From Balaenoptera acutorostrata (Eukaryota; Chordata; Mammalia; Artiodactyla; Balaenopteridae), in contig NC_080064.1 in the NCBI RefSeq assembly GCF_949987535.1, forward strand, positions 41,302,282-41,366,281: a DNA stretch of 64,000 bases, read 5' to 3'. The position numbers and the translations under genes are program-made. This document shows positions 10,961 to 21,149 of this stretch, one piece after another. Within the stretch, counting starts at the first letter, position 1. Each line of letters starts with the position of its first letter. Below the pieces are notes generated by a model. The model did no database searches. It saw nothing but the letters and a program-made list of their open reading frames with translations, and was not told the origin of the DNA.

Positions 10961-11326
10961 TGCTATAGATTGAATATTTCTGCCTACCCCCCTCCCCAAT
11001 TCATACTCTGAAATCCTAACCCTGAAGGTGGTGGAATTAGGAGAGGGGGCCTTTGGGAGGCAACGAGATCATGAAGGCACAGCTCTCATAAAAGGGATTA
11101 GTGCCCTTATAAAAGAAGCCCAAGAAAATTCTCTTGGTCCTTCTGCCATGTGAGGTTACAGTGAGAAGACTGTCGTCTATAAGGAAGCATGTCTCACCAG
11201 ACACTGAATCTGTTGGTGCCTTGATTTTGGACTTCCCAACCTCTAGAGCTATGAGAAATACATATCTGTTGCTTAAAAGCTACCCAGACTACAGTATCAT
11301 TATAGCAGCCCAAATTGACTGAAAAA
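10961..11326 (+). mobile_element. MLT1-type (MaLR, ERVL-like) 5' LTR
   Basis: The sequence follows the MLT1 LTR layout: a start near 'tgctatagattgaatatttc', then 'gggggcctttgggagg', 'gggattagtgcccttataaa', 'tcaccagacactgaatctg', 'ttggacttcccaacctctag' and 'ttatagcagcccaaattgac'. The 'ccttataaaag' motif sits where the TATA-like element of these LTRs lies. A matching LTR of about 350 bp lies at 14907-15258 in the same orientation, and the five bases before this LTR (tctct) match four of the five after the other one (tcttt). I read the pair as one ancient provirus. Confidence 0.88.
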
Positions 11327-11816
11327 GAAAATGGGTTCTGAGAATGTGGTGCTACTGTAATAAATACCTAAAAATGTGGAAGCAGCTTTGGAATTGGGTA
11401 ATGGGTAGAGGCTGGAAAATTTTGGAAGTTCATGCTAGAAAAAGACTACATTGCTGTGAAGGGACTGTTAAAGGCTCAGAAGGAGAGGGGGAGAACCCTA
11501 AAGAAAGCCTCAATCTTCTTAGAGAATACCTAAGTGGTTGTGAACAGAATGTTGGTAGAAATAAGGACAATATTAATCAAAAGGGAAACAGAACTCGAAA
11601 ATTTAGAAAATTCTCAGCCTATCCATACTGGAATGGAAAAGAACAGGAGAGAAGACAAATTTGATAAGGAGATTCGTAAAGATCAGCCATCTAAACAGAT
11701 GCCGGAGCTACTGTCCAAAACAATGGAAGAATGACCCTGAAGGTGTTTTTGAGATCACTGGGGCTGCCCCTTCCATCACAAGCCCAGAGTGCAAGGGCCT
11801 GTGGAGATAAATTTGG
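11327..11816 (+). mobile_element. MaLR internal region, 5' part (non-coding)
   Basis: Directly follows the 5' LTR and matches the known non-coding-style MaLR interior by pattern: 'aatgtggaagcagctttgga', 'attggg', 'gttcatgctagaaaaagact', 'cagaatgttggtagaaat' and 'ccaaaacaatggaagaatga'. A 106-codon frame at 11344-11664 is incidental, since MaLR interiors have no retained retroviral genes in this form. It breaks off where an antisense L1 fragment has inserted. Confidence 0.8.
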
Positions 11817-11873
11817 TTTATAACATTGTATAAGTTTCATGTGTACAACATTACTTTTCAACTTCCATACACA
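11817..11873 (-). mobile_element. Antisense L1 3' fragment, left portion
   Basis: 'ttgtataagtttcatgtgta' and 'caacatta' belong to the antisense 3' end of an old L1. The matching continuation resumes at 14571, on the far side of the hAT transposon, with the L1 consensus order kept. The last eight bases (catacaca) pair with tatacact at 14571-14578 as an eroded 8-bp hAT target duplication. Confidence 0.72.
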
Positions 11874-12056
11874 CAAGAGGTCCCCAAGCTTTTTGGCACC
11901 AGGGACAAGTTTCATGGAAGAAAATTTTTCCACGTACTGGGCGGGAGGAGGGGGGATGGTTTCGGGATGATTCAAGCACAGTACGTTTATTGTGCACTTT
12001 ATTTATTAAATTGTAATATATAATGAAATAATTATACAACTCACCAAAATGCAGAA

Positions 12057-12587
12057 TCAGTGGGAGCCCTGAGCTTGTTTTCCTGCAACTAGATGGCCCC
12101 ATCTGGGGGTGACGGGAGACAGTGACACCCGAAGTGTGTTGCTTATGTCCAGTCTACTCTGTAATCTTGTTTTTGTTGCTCTCACTGCTGAAAACCCTGC
12201 TTCACAAAGATAGGACGTTGGAAGTAGAAGCAGGCTTTTGAGTGCTTTTGTGGCAGTCTCAGGATACTCTGCCTTGACTTTAACCCAGAACGTATGGAGA
12301 TTTGAGGTTGTCTCAAACATACTTTTAAGGCCACCGTCATTTGCGATCTCAAGCAGTTGATCCTCTTCTAGCACGGACAAAGTCGATTCACCTGGCTTAT
12401 TCACAAATGGATCGCGGATCCATTCCTTCTCCGTTTGGGGGTCTTTTGTGGTTGGGAAGTAATGCTCAAACTCTTTTGAAAGCTGAGATAGGTGATCATG
12501 CACCAGCTGGGAGAAAGAAGGCCCTGGCTCAGTCTCTTTCAAAATCTCTGCTATTGTTTGAAATATGTCAAAAATCCCAATGTTCAC
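12057..12587 (-). pseudogene. hAT transposase C-terminal part (dimerisation domain), decayed
   Basis: Up to 176 codons remain open on the minus strand. The diagnostic part is 'LLLLPTSYLCEAGFSAV' followed by 'KTRLQSRLDI', the hAT C-terminal dimerisation motif (usually ending ...R..L) that helps form the catalytic core. This frame matches that of the upstream block at 12831-13265, but stops lie between the two at 12588-12830. The frame seems to run past the normal stop into the terminal region of the element. Proteins of this group, such as the ZBED and SCAND3-type genes, arose in mammals from related Charlie transposases, but the breaks here argue against domestication of this copy. Confidence 0.85.
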
Positions 12588-12830
12588 TCGTCACCCAAAT
12601 AATTCCAGTTTGGCTTTGAATGCAGCCACTTTATCTGCCGACTTGAACACAGTTATCGTTCTCCCCTGAAGTGACACATTGAGTTCACTGAGCAGGTTGA
12701 ATATGTCACACAAGTAAGCAAGTTTGCGACCCATTCTGTGTCACTGAAATGTGCTGCCAGTGGTGACTTTTCTAAAAGAAATCTCTGGAGCAGCTCTCGT
12801 AACTCAAAAACTCTGACCAGTGATCTACCT

Positions 12831-13265
12831 TTAGAAAGCTATCTCACTTCTGCATATAAGACGCGTGTGCCCTACGTCCATCTCCTCACAGAGCTGTGTG
12901 AACAGACGTGAGTTAAGGGCATGTACTTTAATGTGGTTGATAATTTTAATCACATCCTGCAAAACGTTAAGTTCAGCTGACATTTTTAGGCTAGCCAGCA
13001 TTTCTCTATGGATGACACAGCGTGTAGACTTACATTCAGAAGTGGCCTCTTTGACCCGAGTAGTGAAACCAGAAAGCTGTCCAGTCATGGCAGCTGCTCT
13101 GTCTGTGCATATACCGACACAAAATGACCAGTTCAGTTTTCCTGATATGTAATCATTCAAAGACTTGAATAGTTCTGCCGCTGTGGTGTTGGTTGGCAAC
13201 AAAAGTGCACATAACATATCCTCATGCACATCCTCCTGAAAAATATATCGCACAAAAACAAGCAT
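12831..13265 (-). pseudogene. hAT transposase central part, decayed
   Basis: 144 codons on the minus strand contain 'WSFCVGICTDRAAAMTG' and 'HREMLASLKMSAELNVL'. The D in 'CTDRAAAMTG' lies in the first part of the hAT catalytic RNase H fold, and 'VIHREML' matches the conserved CxxH-like region that follows. The block ends in a premature stop at the C-terminal side. It lies between the BED finger block at 13630-13953 and the dimerisation block at 12057-12587, in the correct order for a single transposase gene. Confidence 0.85.
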
Positions 13266-13505
13266 TGTTGCCTTGTTATCAACATCGGTAGACTCGTCAA
13301 CCTAGATTGTGTACCACAGTGACTCATTAATCCTCTCTAACAATTGTGCCTCAATAGCCTCTGCTATTTCATCAATTCATCTAGTTATGGTGCTAGCCGA
13401 AAGAGGAACTCGTACCACCTTTTGAACTGCAGTCTCCTAAAAGTTCATGACAAACATCCTTAGCAGCAGGAAGGATCAACTCGTCACCAACAGTAAAAGG
13501 CTTCT

Positions 13506-13575
13506 TAGCTTTAGCAATGTGGTTAGCCACTAAGAGTGATTAGCTTTAGCAATGTGGTTAGCCACTAAGAGTGAT
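13506..13575. repeat. Perfect 35-bp tandem duplication inside the transposase
   Basis: The 35-mer starting 'tagctttagcaatgtggtta' and ending 'gagtgat' occurs at 13506-13540 and again, without a mismatch, at 13541-13575. Because 35 is not a multiple of three, the duplication shifts the transposase frame. The perfect identity of the copies suggests it is younger than most other changes in the element. Confidence 0.97.
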
Positions 13576-13629
13576 TCTCTCACTGCAGACACATTTGATG
13601 AAGTGGTGGCCTTCATCAAATAATTGCTT

Positions 13630-13953
13630 CTATTCTTCGTGTTCACGTTTTTTTCTTTTGAAAAACTCCAAAGGCTTGTCTTTTAATGTAGGGTGCTTGG
13701 TCTCCATGTGGCAAAGCAGTTTTGAAGGTTTCATGGCTTCCTCGTATAGCCAGTCACCACATATCATACAAAGTGAGCTTGGAGAATATGAATCACCTGT
13801 TGCAATGAACCCGTAATTTAAGTAGGACTCTTGGTATTTTCTTTTAAATGCAGCTTTCTTTTTGTTGGCAGCCTTAGACTCTTCTGCTGTCTCATCATTG
13901 GGTCTTTCCCCCTTTACAAAGAAGCTCTCCAGCGATGTTTGTTTTTTACTCAT
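13630..13953 (-). pseudogene. hAT transposase N-terminal part with BED-type zinc finger, decayed
   Basis: The minus-strand frame starts with an ATG at 13953 and 'MSKKQTSLESFF', a start found in several Charlie-type transposases and their domesticated relatives. A lysine-rich stretch follows, then a BED-like finger with 'CMICG' and a later 'CHMETKH', which supply the paired cysteines and histidines for DNA binding. The frame closes at 13630. It differs in phase from the central block, so at least one frameshift separates them besides the 35-bp duplication. Confidence 0.87.
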
Positions 13954-14285
13954 TTTGGCTAGGGTTAGCTTGTGGGCTTACCAAAACTGTGACTGAGACA
14001 AGTGCCCAGTGCGGGAAAGAGGCATGGACGGAAGAGGTAAATAAAATAATGGGCAGGCCACTCATGGACTAAAATAAGTGTCGGATTCTGACTTAAAGCC
14101 TGCCACCAGATGCAGCTGTGAAACTCAAGTACATCAACTCACTTGCCACTATAAAGCCTGCCACCACATGCAGCTTACTTGTCACTTCCCACTCACTGAT
14201 AGGGTTTTGATATGAGTCTGCAAGCAATTGATTTATTATGGTCTCTGTGCAGTCAAACCTCTCTGCTAATGATAATCTGTATTTG

Positions 14286-14500
14286 CAGCCACTCCCCAGT
14301 GCTAGCATCACTGCCTCAGCTCCACCTCAGATCATCAGGCATTAGATTCTCATAAGGAGCACGCAACCTAGATCCCTCACATGTGCAGTTTACAGTAGGG
14401 TTCATGCTCTTATGAGAATCTAATGCTGCCACTAATCTGACAGGAGGCAGAGCTCAGGTGGTAATGTGAGTGATGGGGAGTGGCTGTAAATACAGATGAA
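14286..14500. repeat. Imperfect palindrome near the hAT terminus
   Basis: Two arms, 'gcattagattctcataagga' with 'gca' at 14339-14361 and 'tgctcttatgagaatctaat' with 'gc' at 14405-14426, are reverse complements apart from one missing base. Flanking sequence extends the symmetry: 'cagccactccccagtgc' near 14286 mirrors 'gatggggagtggctg' near 14474. The palindrome is a characteristic part of MER1-type elements and may act as a subterminal transposase site. Confidence 0.85.
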
Positions 14501-14570
14501 GCTTCACATGCTCACCCGCCACTCACCTCCTGCTGTGCGGCCCGGTTCCTAACAGGCCATGGACCCCTGA

Positions 14571-14792
14571 TATACACTACATCATGGTCACCACCAAAAG
14601 TTTAGTTTCCATCCATCACCATACAGTTGACCCATTTTGTCTATTTAGCCCTCCCTCTATCCCCCTTCCCCTCTGGTAACTGCTACTCTGTTCTCTGCAT
14701 CTATGCATTTGGTTTGGTTTGGTTTGGTTTGCTTGTTTGTTCATTTTATTATATTCAACATATGAGTAAAATAATACAATATTTGTCTTTTG
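14571..14792 (-). mobile_element. Antisense L1 3' fragment, right portion
   Basis: Resumes the L1 interrupted at 11873: 'tatacactacatcatggtca', 'ccatccatcaccataca', 'cccttcccctctggtaac' and 'tctgcatctatg'. A TTTGG repeat follows at about 14709-14731, then 'cacatatgagtaaaataata'-like sequence and 'atttgtctttt'. This is the usual antisense view of an old L1 3' region. Confidence 0.72.
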
Positions 14793-14906
14793 GATTTTAA
14801 GTTGATGCTGGAATGCATTAAGACGTTTAGGGCTATTAGGAAAGAATGAATGAATTTTCCATGAGAGAAGGGCATGAATTTGGGGGTGGGGGGGCAGAGG
14901 CAGAAT
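14793..14906 (+). mobile_element. MaLR internal region, 3' end with polypurine tract
   Basis: 'ttttggattttaagttgatg', 'gaattttccatgagagaagg' and 'gcatgaatttgggggtgggg' match the 3' end of MaLR interiors. The run of G and A at about 14881-14900 lies just before the 3' LTR, where the polypurine tract that primes plus-strand synthesis belongs. Confidence 0.78.
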
Positions 14907-15258
14907 ACTACAGATTGAATGTTTTTATCCCCCTCTCCTCCTGCAAAATTCACATTTTAATATCCAAATCTTCAAGGTGATGAAATTAGGAGGTGGGGCC
15001 TTTGGGAGTTGATGAGGTCATGAGGGCTCTGCTCTTATAAAACAAGCCCAAGAAAGCTCTCCTGACCCCCTTCTGCCATGTAAGGTTACAGTGAGAAGAT
15101 GGCCATCTATGAGGAAGTGGGCCCTCACCAGACACCAAATCTGCTGGGGCCTTATCTTGGACTTCCCAAACTCCAGAGCTGTGAGAAATACATTCCTGTT
15201 GTTTATAAGCCACCTAGTCTATGTTGTTTTCTTATAGTAGCCAGAATGGACTAAGACA
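14907..15258 (+). mobile_element. MLT1-type 3' LTR
   Basis: Same LTR family and orientation as 10961-11326, with 'aggaggtggggcctttggga', 'tgatgaggtcatgagggc', 'ccttctgccatgtaaggtta', 'ggacttcccaaactccagag' and 'tggactaagaca' at the end. The following five bases, tcttt, resemble tctct before the 5' LTR. The two LTRs have diverged by many substitutions and small indels, so the provirus is old. Confidence 0.9.
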
Positions 15259-15269
15259 TCTTTCATATG

Positions 15270-16445
15270 AATGTTTTATTTATATAGAAGTCTTTTAAAA
15301 GGTAAGGAAGGGATCTGTTCAGTCACTGAGCAAAAAAATTCTATAGCTGCAGAAAAATTCTATACATGATATCCTTTATAACATAAGCTTAAAAATTGTT
15401 GGTTTGCAAAGATCAAAGATCAGAAACCCACTCAAGCTTCCTTCAGGAAAGTGGGGTTTATTGTAAGAATGCTAAAGATGTCAGGTTCCCAAATATGGGC
15501 TGCATTATTATTACTGGTTATTAAAAACCAGTCAGATAGTTTCTGCCCCTTTCTTTCTTGCAGTTTCTCATTTCTGCTGTGTTCATTTCATTCTTCTCTC
15601 TCTTTAATAGGCTTTTGTACTCAACTACTTTCATGTGGACATGATAGCCTCTACAAAATCATAGCCTCAGGTGCAAATCAATGAGACTTTATAGCTGTTT
15701 CTCATAGTCCTCTAATTTCCAGGGAGAGAAAATGTGACTGGTTTAGCTTGGATAAGGTAATTATTCCTCTATTCTGGGGTTGAGATCACATGGTATACAT
15801 GGTTGTCTCTTCTAGGCTATGATAAGTTCTTTTAGAAGGGTGTGTGGGGATAGAGAAGAAATGATGTGAATCTCAAACAGAGTATTATTTATCTGAAAAC
15901 TTAGTATTATGGTACTGCTTATTTCCTGTTTCAGTTTGCATTTTCTTGAGAACATGTCTCTGATCTCACCTAGACTGATTAACTTGTGGAGATACTATGG
16001 CAATTTTCATCACCATAATTCTTTACTGTTTGTGACATTTATCAGATGAGAAAGTGGAGGCCAAGAAAGTCTGGGTCATTTGTATGAGGGCAAAATGAAG
16101 AGGCATGATCCTCTTCTCTCTCCACTAAACTTTTGTCTCAAATGTGGCCAGATTCTCTTTGAATATCCTCCAAATCCGTAATTTTGGAGTATGCAAATAT
16201 TTAGTACCAGATAAAGCTGGGAAAGTAGAATTTCTCTGGATGGAGATTCTCATGTTCTCTTGAACCTTGCCATCTTGTATTCTCTTGTGACAAATGGAAA
16301 TTCCCATATGTGGCAAGTCTGTCACTTTTTCAATGCCTCAACCAGAAACCACTGGCTCTGCCACTGACCACTCCTACCCAGCACCCTGACGCTTAACAAG
16401 GAGATACAGCTTAGTCTACTTGATAAACTCCAAAATGATCTGGTG
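15270..16445. other. No gene recognised; weak antisense MIR near 16010-16110
   Basis: I see no domain-bearing frame. About 16010-16110 includes 'cagatgagaaagtggaggcc', an eroded antisense MIR core. The rest, including a pyrimidine-rich piece at 15540-15610, is unassigned. Confidence 0.45.
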
Positions 16446-16449
16446 AGGT

Positions 16450-16660
16450 AAAAAAACATAGACTTTAAATAGGAACACACCTGGGTCAGAATTCTACTTC
16501 ACCATATGTAATCTGTCTGGCTTCTGATTCCTCATTTGTAAAATAAAAGCAGTGAAGGATCCCCACCTAATAGGGTTAATGGGAAGATTAGAGACATTGC
16601 AAGTATAATGTCTGGAACAATAAATCATATAAATTCATTTACATTTCCCAAATTTATTCT
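16450..16660 (+). repeat. MIR SINE
   Basis: Sense MIR signals: 'gggtcagaattctacttcac', 'ctgattcctcatttgtaaaa', 'cctaatagggttaatgggaa' and a 3' part near 16620-16660. Confidence 0.8.
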
Positions 16661-16960
16661 TTGAGTGCCTACCAGTGCTAGCCTACTTGCTTAACAATGT
16701 GTTAAGCTAAGTTCGTTGCTACCATGCTTCAGAGATGCATAGCTGCTTCTCCAGTCAGACATTCTGTTAGTAGGAGATTAAAGGTTACTCACTCCTCCTG
16801 GGGATTCTCAAGTAGTCACAAATGAATTTAAGAAAAAATTCCCCAGTCTGATGAGACACATCATCTATGCTCATCTATGGGGTTAGCCAAACATGTATCT
16901 GAGGAAAGAATACTCAGACAAAGGAAACAGATAGGAGGATGTCTGGAATACTCAAAGAAG
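16661..16960. other. No gene or clear repeat
   Basis: About 300 bases with no supported coding region or RNA gene. Confidence 0.4.
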
Positions 16961-16964
16961 AGCA

Positions 16965-17395
16965 AGTGATCAGTGTAGCAGGAACAGGGTGAGTGAGGGA
17001 CAAAATAATGAGATAAGGTCATGAGGTCAGAGAGGAAGGGGCTGGGGTGGGGGGCGCAGATTAAGTAGTTCTAAATCATTTTAAGATCATTTTATTCTGA
17101 GTAAAGTGGAAAGTTATTGGAGAGTTTTGAGCAAAAGGCAAAACATGATCTAATTTATGTTTGAAAAGATAGCCCTAGCTATTGTTTTAGCAATAGAGGC
17201 ACAAGTAGGAAGGCACAAGTAGAATCAGAAAGACCATTTATGGGGCTGTTGCAGTAATCCAAGCAAGAGATAATAGTGTTCAGTCTAGGGCAGTGTGGGT
17301 GGAAAAGCCAATTGGATTTTCTAAAAGATTAGGTGTAGGAGGTAAGAATTTAAGAGATATAGGGCTGCTGTTCAGACTTTGCTCTAACTGATCAG
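16965..17395 (-). mobile_element. L2 LINE, antisense
   Basis: Matches L2 read backwards over about 400 bp: 'ataaggtcatgaggtcagag', 'tggaaagttattggagagtt', 'ttgagcaaaaggcaaaacat', 'gctgttgcagtaatccaagc' and 'aagagataatag'. On the minus strand this corresponds to the last part of the L2 ORF2. Confidence 0.85.
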
Positions 17396-17609
17396 AAAAT
17401 TCTGTCTAAATTGTGGTCGTGATCAATGGAATCATATAAGCCTCTCTTTAATCTGTTTACCTAAAATAAACTTTGAAGGATAAGCAGAATTTGATTAGAG
17501 GAGAAAGATTCTGATCCTCTGACACTCCTTTAAGCCTTTAAGGTGACCCTGAAAAACACATGACTCTATGACTATCACTGAATTTCTGGCCTCAAAGGAG
17601 GAGGCACAA

Positions 17610-18175
17610 GCTGTTAAGTTGGCTTATATTTATTCATCACTTTCTGTGTGTCAGGCACTATTCTAAGCACCTCAAAACAAACAAACAATATAAATAAACC
17701 ACTTCTGTAGTACACATTATTATTATTCTCCATACAATGAATAAAGAAACTGATGCTCAGAGAGGTTAAGAAATGTGTCTGAGGTCATATAATGAGTAAG
17801 TTGGGGAGTTGAAATTTAAACCAGGCAGCCAGGCTCCAAAACTCTCTCATTAACCACAATACTATATACATACTAAAGACTTCTCTAAGCCACCATTTTC
17901 TCACATGGAAGTTGGGATAATAATATTATCTACTTTAGAATGTTGTTGTGAACATAATAAGAATGATTATTTAGCCCTCAAATTAATAATAAATAGCTAT
18001 CAATTTTATCACATGATGTAATAGTTGATAAAAAATTAGGACCATTATTTTTATTGGGTTCTCACATAATTATTCCCATTTTGTATATTAGTAAACTGAG
18101 GCTCAGTGGTTCTTAAATGATTTGTCATGTCACAGAGGTAAGGGACAGGATTTGATTTCAATTTGATTTCATTTC
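17610..18175. repeat. MIR cluster
   Basis: Positions 17615-17865 are an antisense MIR ('ttctgtgtgtcaggcactat', 'gaaactgatgctcagagagg'). Positions 17875-17995 are a sense fragment ('taagccaccattttctcaca'). Positions 18045-18170 are another antisense piece ('agtaaactgaggctcagtgg'). Confidence 0.75.
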
Positions 18176-18269
18176 TTCTTGTTGCCTCTAATAGATGAAG
18201 CTTCAATACATAGATATGCAAGGGCACTGAATGCTGTCTAAAGTTCCCAGAAACACTATTTAATGTCTT

Positions 18270-20330
18270 ATAAAAACCTGTGATTTAAATGGACCTACAT
18301 ATAAGAATAAATAGCTTCTCCATATATTAGCAAAACCCAGTTCCAAAATATAATAGAAAAAATATCTAATGCTCAATAGCAATAAAAATAGAAACCACCT
18401 CCAAATAAACTTAACAAAAAATGAAGACTTGCTTAAATAAAGTTACCCAACTCTAGTATGAACAGAAAAAGATAAAACACACTATTTTCTGGATGGAAAG
18501 ACAATATCATAATATGTCAACTCTGCTCAAATTATCCTATAGATTAAACATGACTTCAATAAAAATGCCAAATATATTTTTAGAATGTGAAATAGAGTAA
18601 TTCAAAAAATCATCTTTCAAAACACAAGAGAATAGTCAAGAACACTTTTTAAAAAAAAGAGTAATAAAGAGGGACATGCTCAAGTAATAAAATATATTAC
18701 AAACTTATAGGTATTAAAACTATATTCTAATGACACAGAATACATTTTTCAACAAACAATGATGAATAACTAGCTAATCATTGACAAAAAAGTAAATTTA
18801 GGTCCCTATGTCTAACTTAACTAGCCAAAATATAGTAGATTAAAGATTAAATGTAAAAGATGGAGGAGGAGGGAGTGGAGGAGAGGAAGAAAAACCAAGT
18901 AAAGCCACAGAGACTTTAAAGAGAGTATAATTGAACAATTTGCTATATACTCTTGAAGGAAAGGGTCTTTCTTTGTTTAACCACAAAGAAATGAGTTCCA
19001 AGGAAATGATTTATGGATTTGACAATTTGAAAATGAAAACCTCTGAACATCAAAAAATACTTTGAAGAAAACTGAAAGGTAAATAATAAAGTGGGAAAAT
19101 ACATCCAGTTCTATAAAACAGAAAAAGAATTAATTTACTCAATATAAAAAACTTTCACTTAAGATAATGAAAAAGTATGCCACAGACTGGGAGAAAATAT
19201 TAGCAAAATACATAACAGATAATGGAATGGTATCCAAAATACACAAAGAAATCTTAAAACTCAGCAATAAGGAAACAAACAACTCAATTAATAAACAATG
19301 CGCTAGAGATCTGAAAAGATACCTCACCAAAGAAGACATGGATGGCAAATAAGCATATTAAAAGATGCTCCACATCATATGTCATCAGGGAATTGCAAAT
19401 TAAAATGACAATGATATACTGCTATGAACCTATTAGAATGGCCAAAATCTAAAACGGTGACAACACCAAACGCTAGTGAAGATATGAAGCAACAGGAACT
19501 CTCATTTATTGCTGATGAGTGTGCAAAATTTACAGCCACTTTGGTAGACAGAGTGGTGATTTCTTACAACACTAAATGTATTCTTACCATAGGATCCACC
19601 AATCGTGATCCTTGGTATTTACACAAATAAGCTGAAAACTTATGTCCACACAAAAACCTGCACACACATGCTTATAGAAGGTTTCATAATTTCTAAAACT
19701 TGGAAGTAAGCAAGATGTCCTTCAATAGGTAAATGGATAACCTATGGTAATTTATACAATGGGATATTATTCAGCAATAAAAAGAAATGAGCTATCAAGT
19801 CATGAAAAGACAGAAAGGAAACAAACGTGCATTGCCATGTGAACATAGCATGTAGTATGAAAAGACTACATACTGTACGATTCCAACTATATGACATTCT
19901 GAAAAAGGCAAAACTATGCAGACAGTAAAAAGATCAGTGGTTGTTAGGGGGTTGGGAGAAGGGAGGGAGAGAGGGATGAGTAGGTGAAGCATAGTGGATT
20001 TTTAGGGTAGTGAAACTATTATTCCGTATGAAACTCTAATGATGGTTATATGTCATTATACATTTGTAAAAATCAATAGGATGTACAACATAAAGAGTGT
20101 ACCCTAGTGTACACTATAGACTTCAGTTGATAATATTTTTATCGATATTGACTCATCAAGTATAATAAACATGCTGCACTAATGCAAGATGTTATATAAT
20201 AGGGGAAAATCAGGAGAGTGGCAAGGGGTGTATATGGTAACTCTCTGTACTATTTGTTCAATTACTTTTTGTAAACCTAAAACTGCTCAACTAAAAATTG
20301 TATCAGTTTTGTTAAAAGCTCTCACAACCA
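18270..20330 (+). mobile_element. Old L1 (L1M-type), ORF2 end and 3' UTR
   Basis: About 2 kb of sense L1, heavily decayed. Recognisable pieces in order are 'ataaaaatgccaaatat' (ORF2 after the reverse transcriptase), 'gactgggagaaaatattagc', 'gcaataaaaagaaatgagct' and a 3' UTR with 'tcagtggttgttagggggtt', 'acatttgtaaaaatcaatag' and 'taacatgctgc'-like end sequence. Short frames at 19167-19352 and 19424-19630 are fragments of this ORF2. Confidence 0.85.
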
Positions 20331-20339
20331 AGAAAAAAA

Positions 20340-20402
20340 TCATCACTATTATGAGAGAGACAGACAGAGACAGAGAGAGAAAGACAGAGAGAGAGAGAAG
20401 GG
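20340..20402 (+). repeat. GA/GACA-rich simple repeat
   Basis: Degenerate run of 'gagagacagacagagaca' type units directly after the 3' end of the old L1. The microsatellite may have grown from the L1 tail. Confidence 0.9.
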
Positions 20403-20559
20403 TGATTCAGGATGTGGGGGACATGTATAGGAGAGGTGAAAAAGGAAAAAAACAAACAAACAAAACAAAATTACAGAGTGCCATTAGTCCTAAAATGTCT
20501 AATCTAACCAGTTAAGAATGCTATATCATTAAGAAAAGGGTTTTTAATTTTGGTAGTAA

Positions 20560-21145
20560 TCAGGCTGACACATTTATACACTGCTGGAGTGGGTATAAAA
20601 TGGTATAAATTGGAGGGCATTTGATTAACATGTCTCAGAAGTGTTTTAAATATATTTAGCCTCAATTCCATATATGGGAATTTGGTGTAACTCAATAATC
20701 ATAGTGAACAACAACCTCTCTATTATAGCATTGTTTATTCTAGAACTTAATTGCCCAATACCAAGGGATTGATAAAATGAACTATGATGGAGCCAAACAA
20801 TTATCTCCTGAGAATCCTTTAAAAGAATGTTATACAAAAATATTTAATGTGTGGAAAATACTTAGAATGCATTGCCAGGTGGAAGATAAAGTAGGTTTGC
20901 AAAATAGTTTCATATTATCTAATTGTTAAGAAAAAAAATATGTACACAATCTTACTTTTTTGACTCTATATCTCTATAACTAAGGTAGCTATGGAGATAA
21001 ACGAAAAAGTAAAATTCTGCCAACATGCTAACAGTGGTTATTTCTTTTTAACTGGGTTATGAGTTGTTTTTGTTTTCTTCAATTCGATCATCTACATTTT
21101 CTATAATTTCTACAACAAATATACATTGCATTTGTAATAAGAAAA
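20560..21145 (+). mobile_element. Old L1/HAL1-like 3' fragment (weak)
   Basis: Order of motifs suggests an ancient LINE of the L1/HAL1 type: 'cacatttatacactgctgga', 'ctcaattccatatatgggaa', 'gcattgtttattctagaac' and 'ttcttttt' near 21046. It is too worn to assign a subfamily. Confidence 0.5.
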
Positions 21146-21149
21146 AAAT

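Larger units (their letters stand above)
11874..14570 (-). mobile_element. hAT DNA transposon, Charlie3/MER1-like, 2.7 kb
   Basis: The ends are inverted: 'aggtccccaagctttttggc' on the left and 'cctaacaggccatggacccc' on the right. Next to them are the features of the MER1/Charlie3 family: 'caagtttcatggaagaaaat' on the left, and on the right 'gctgtgcggcccggttcc' preceded by a long palindromic block (14286-14500). The element carries transposase remnants on the minus strand between about 13953 and 12060, so it is close to a full autonomous copy rather than a short MER1 derivative. It sits inside an antisense L1 fragment with a degraded 8-bp duplication (6 of 8 matching). hAT elements move by cut-and-paste using a DDE transposase with a BED zinc finger. 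Confidence 0.85.

Noticed and set aside
11344..11664. 106-codon frame inside the MaLR provirus as a retroviral gene
   Set aside because: MaLR interiors of this type are non-coding and the translation has no retroviral domain.
13506..13575. CRISPR-like or other spaced repeat array
   Set aside because: Two adjacent direct copies with no spacer, within a transposon. It is a plain tandem duplication.
14709..14731. TTTGG repeat as telomere-like or regulatory array
   Set aside because: Only about four units, inside an L1 3' fragment that is naturally GTTT-rich. It is a simple local expansion.
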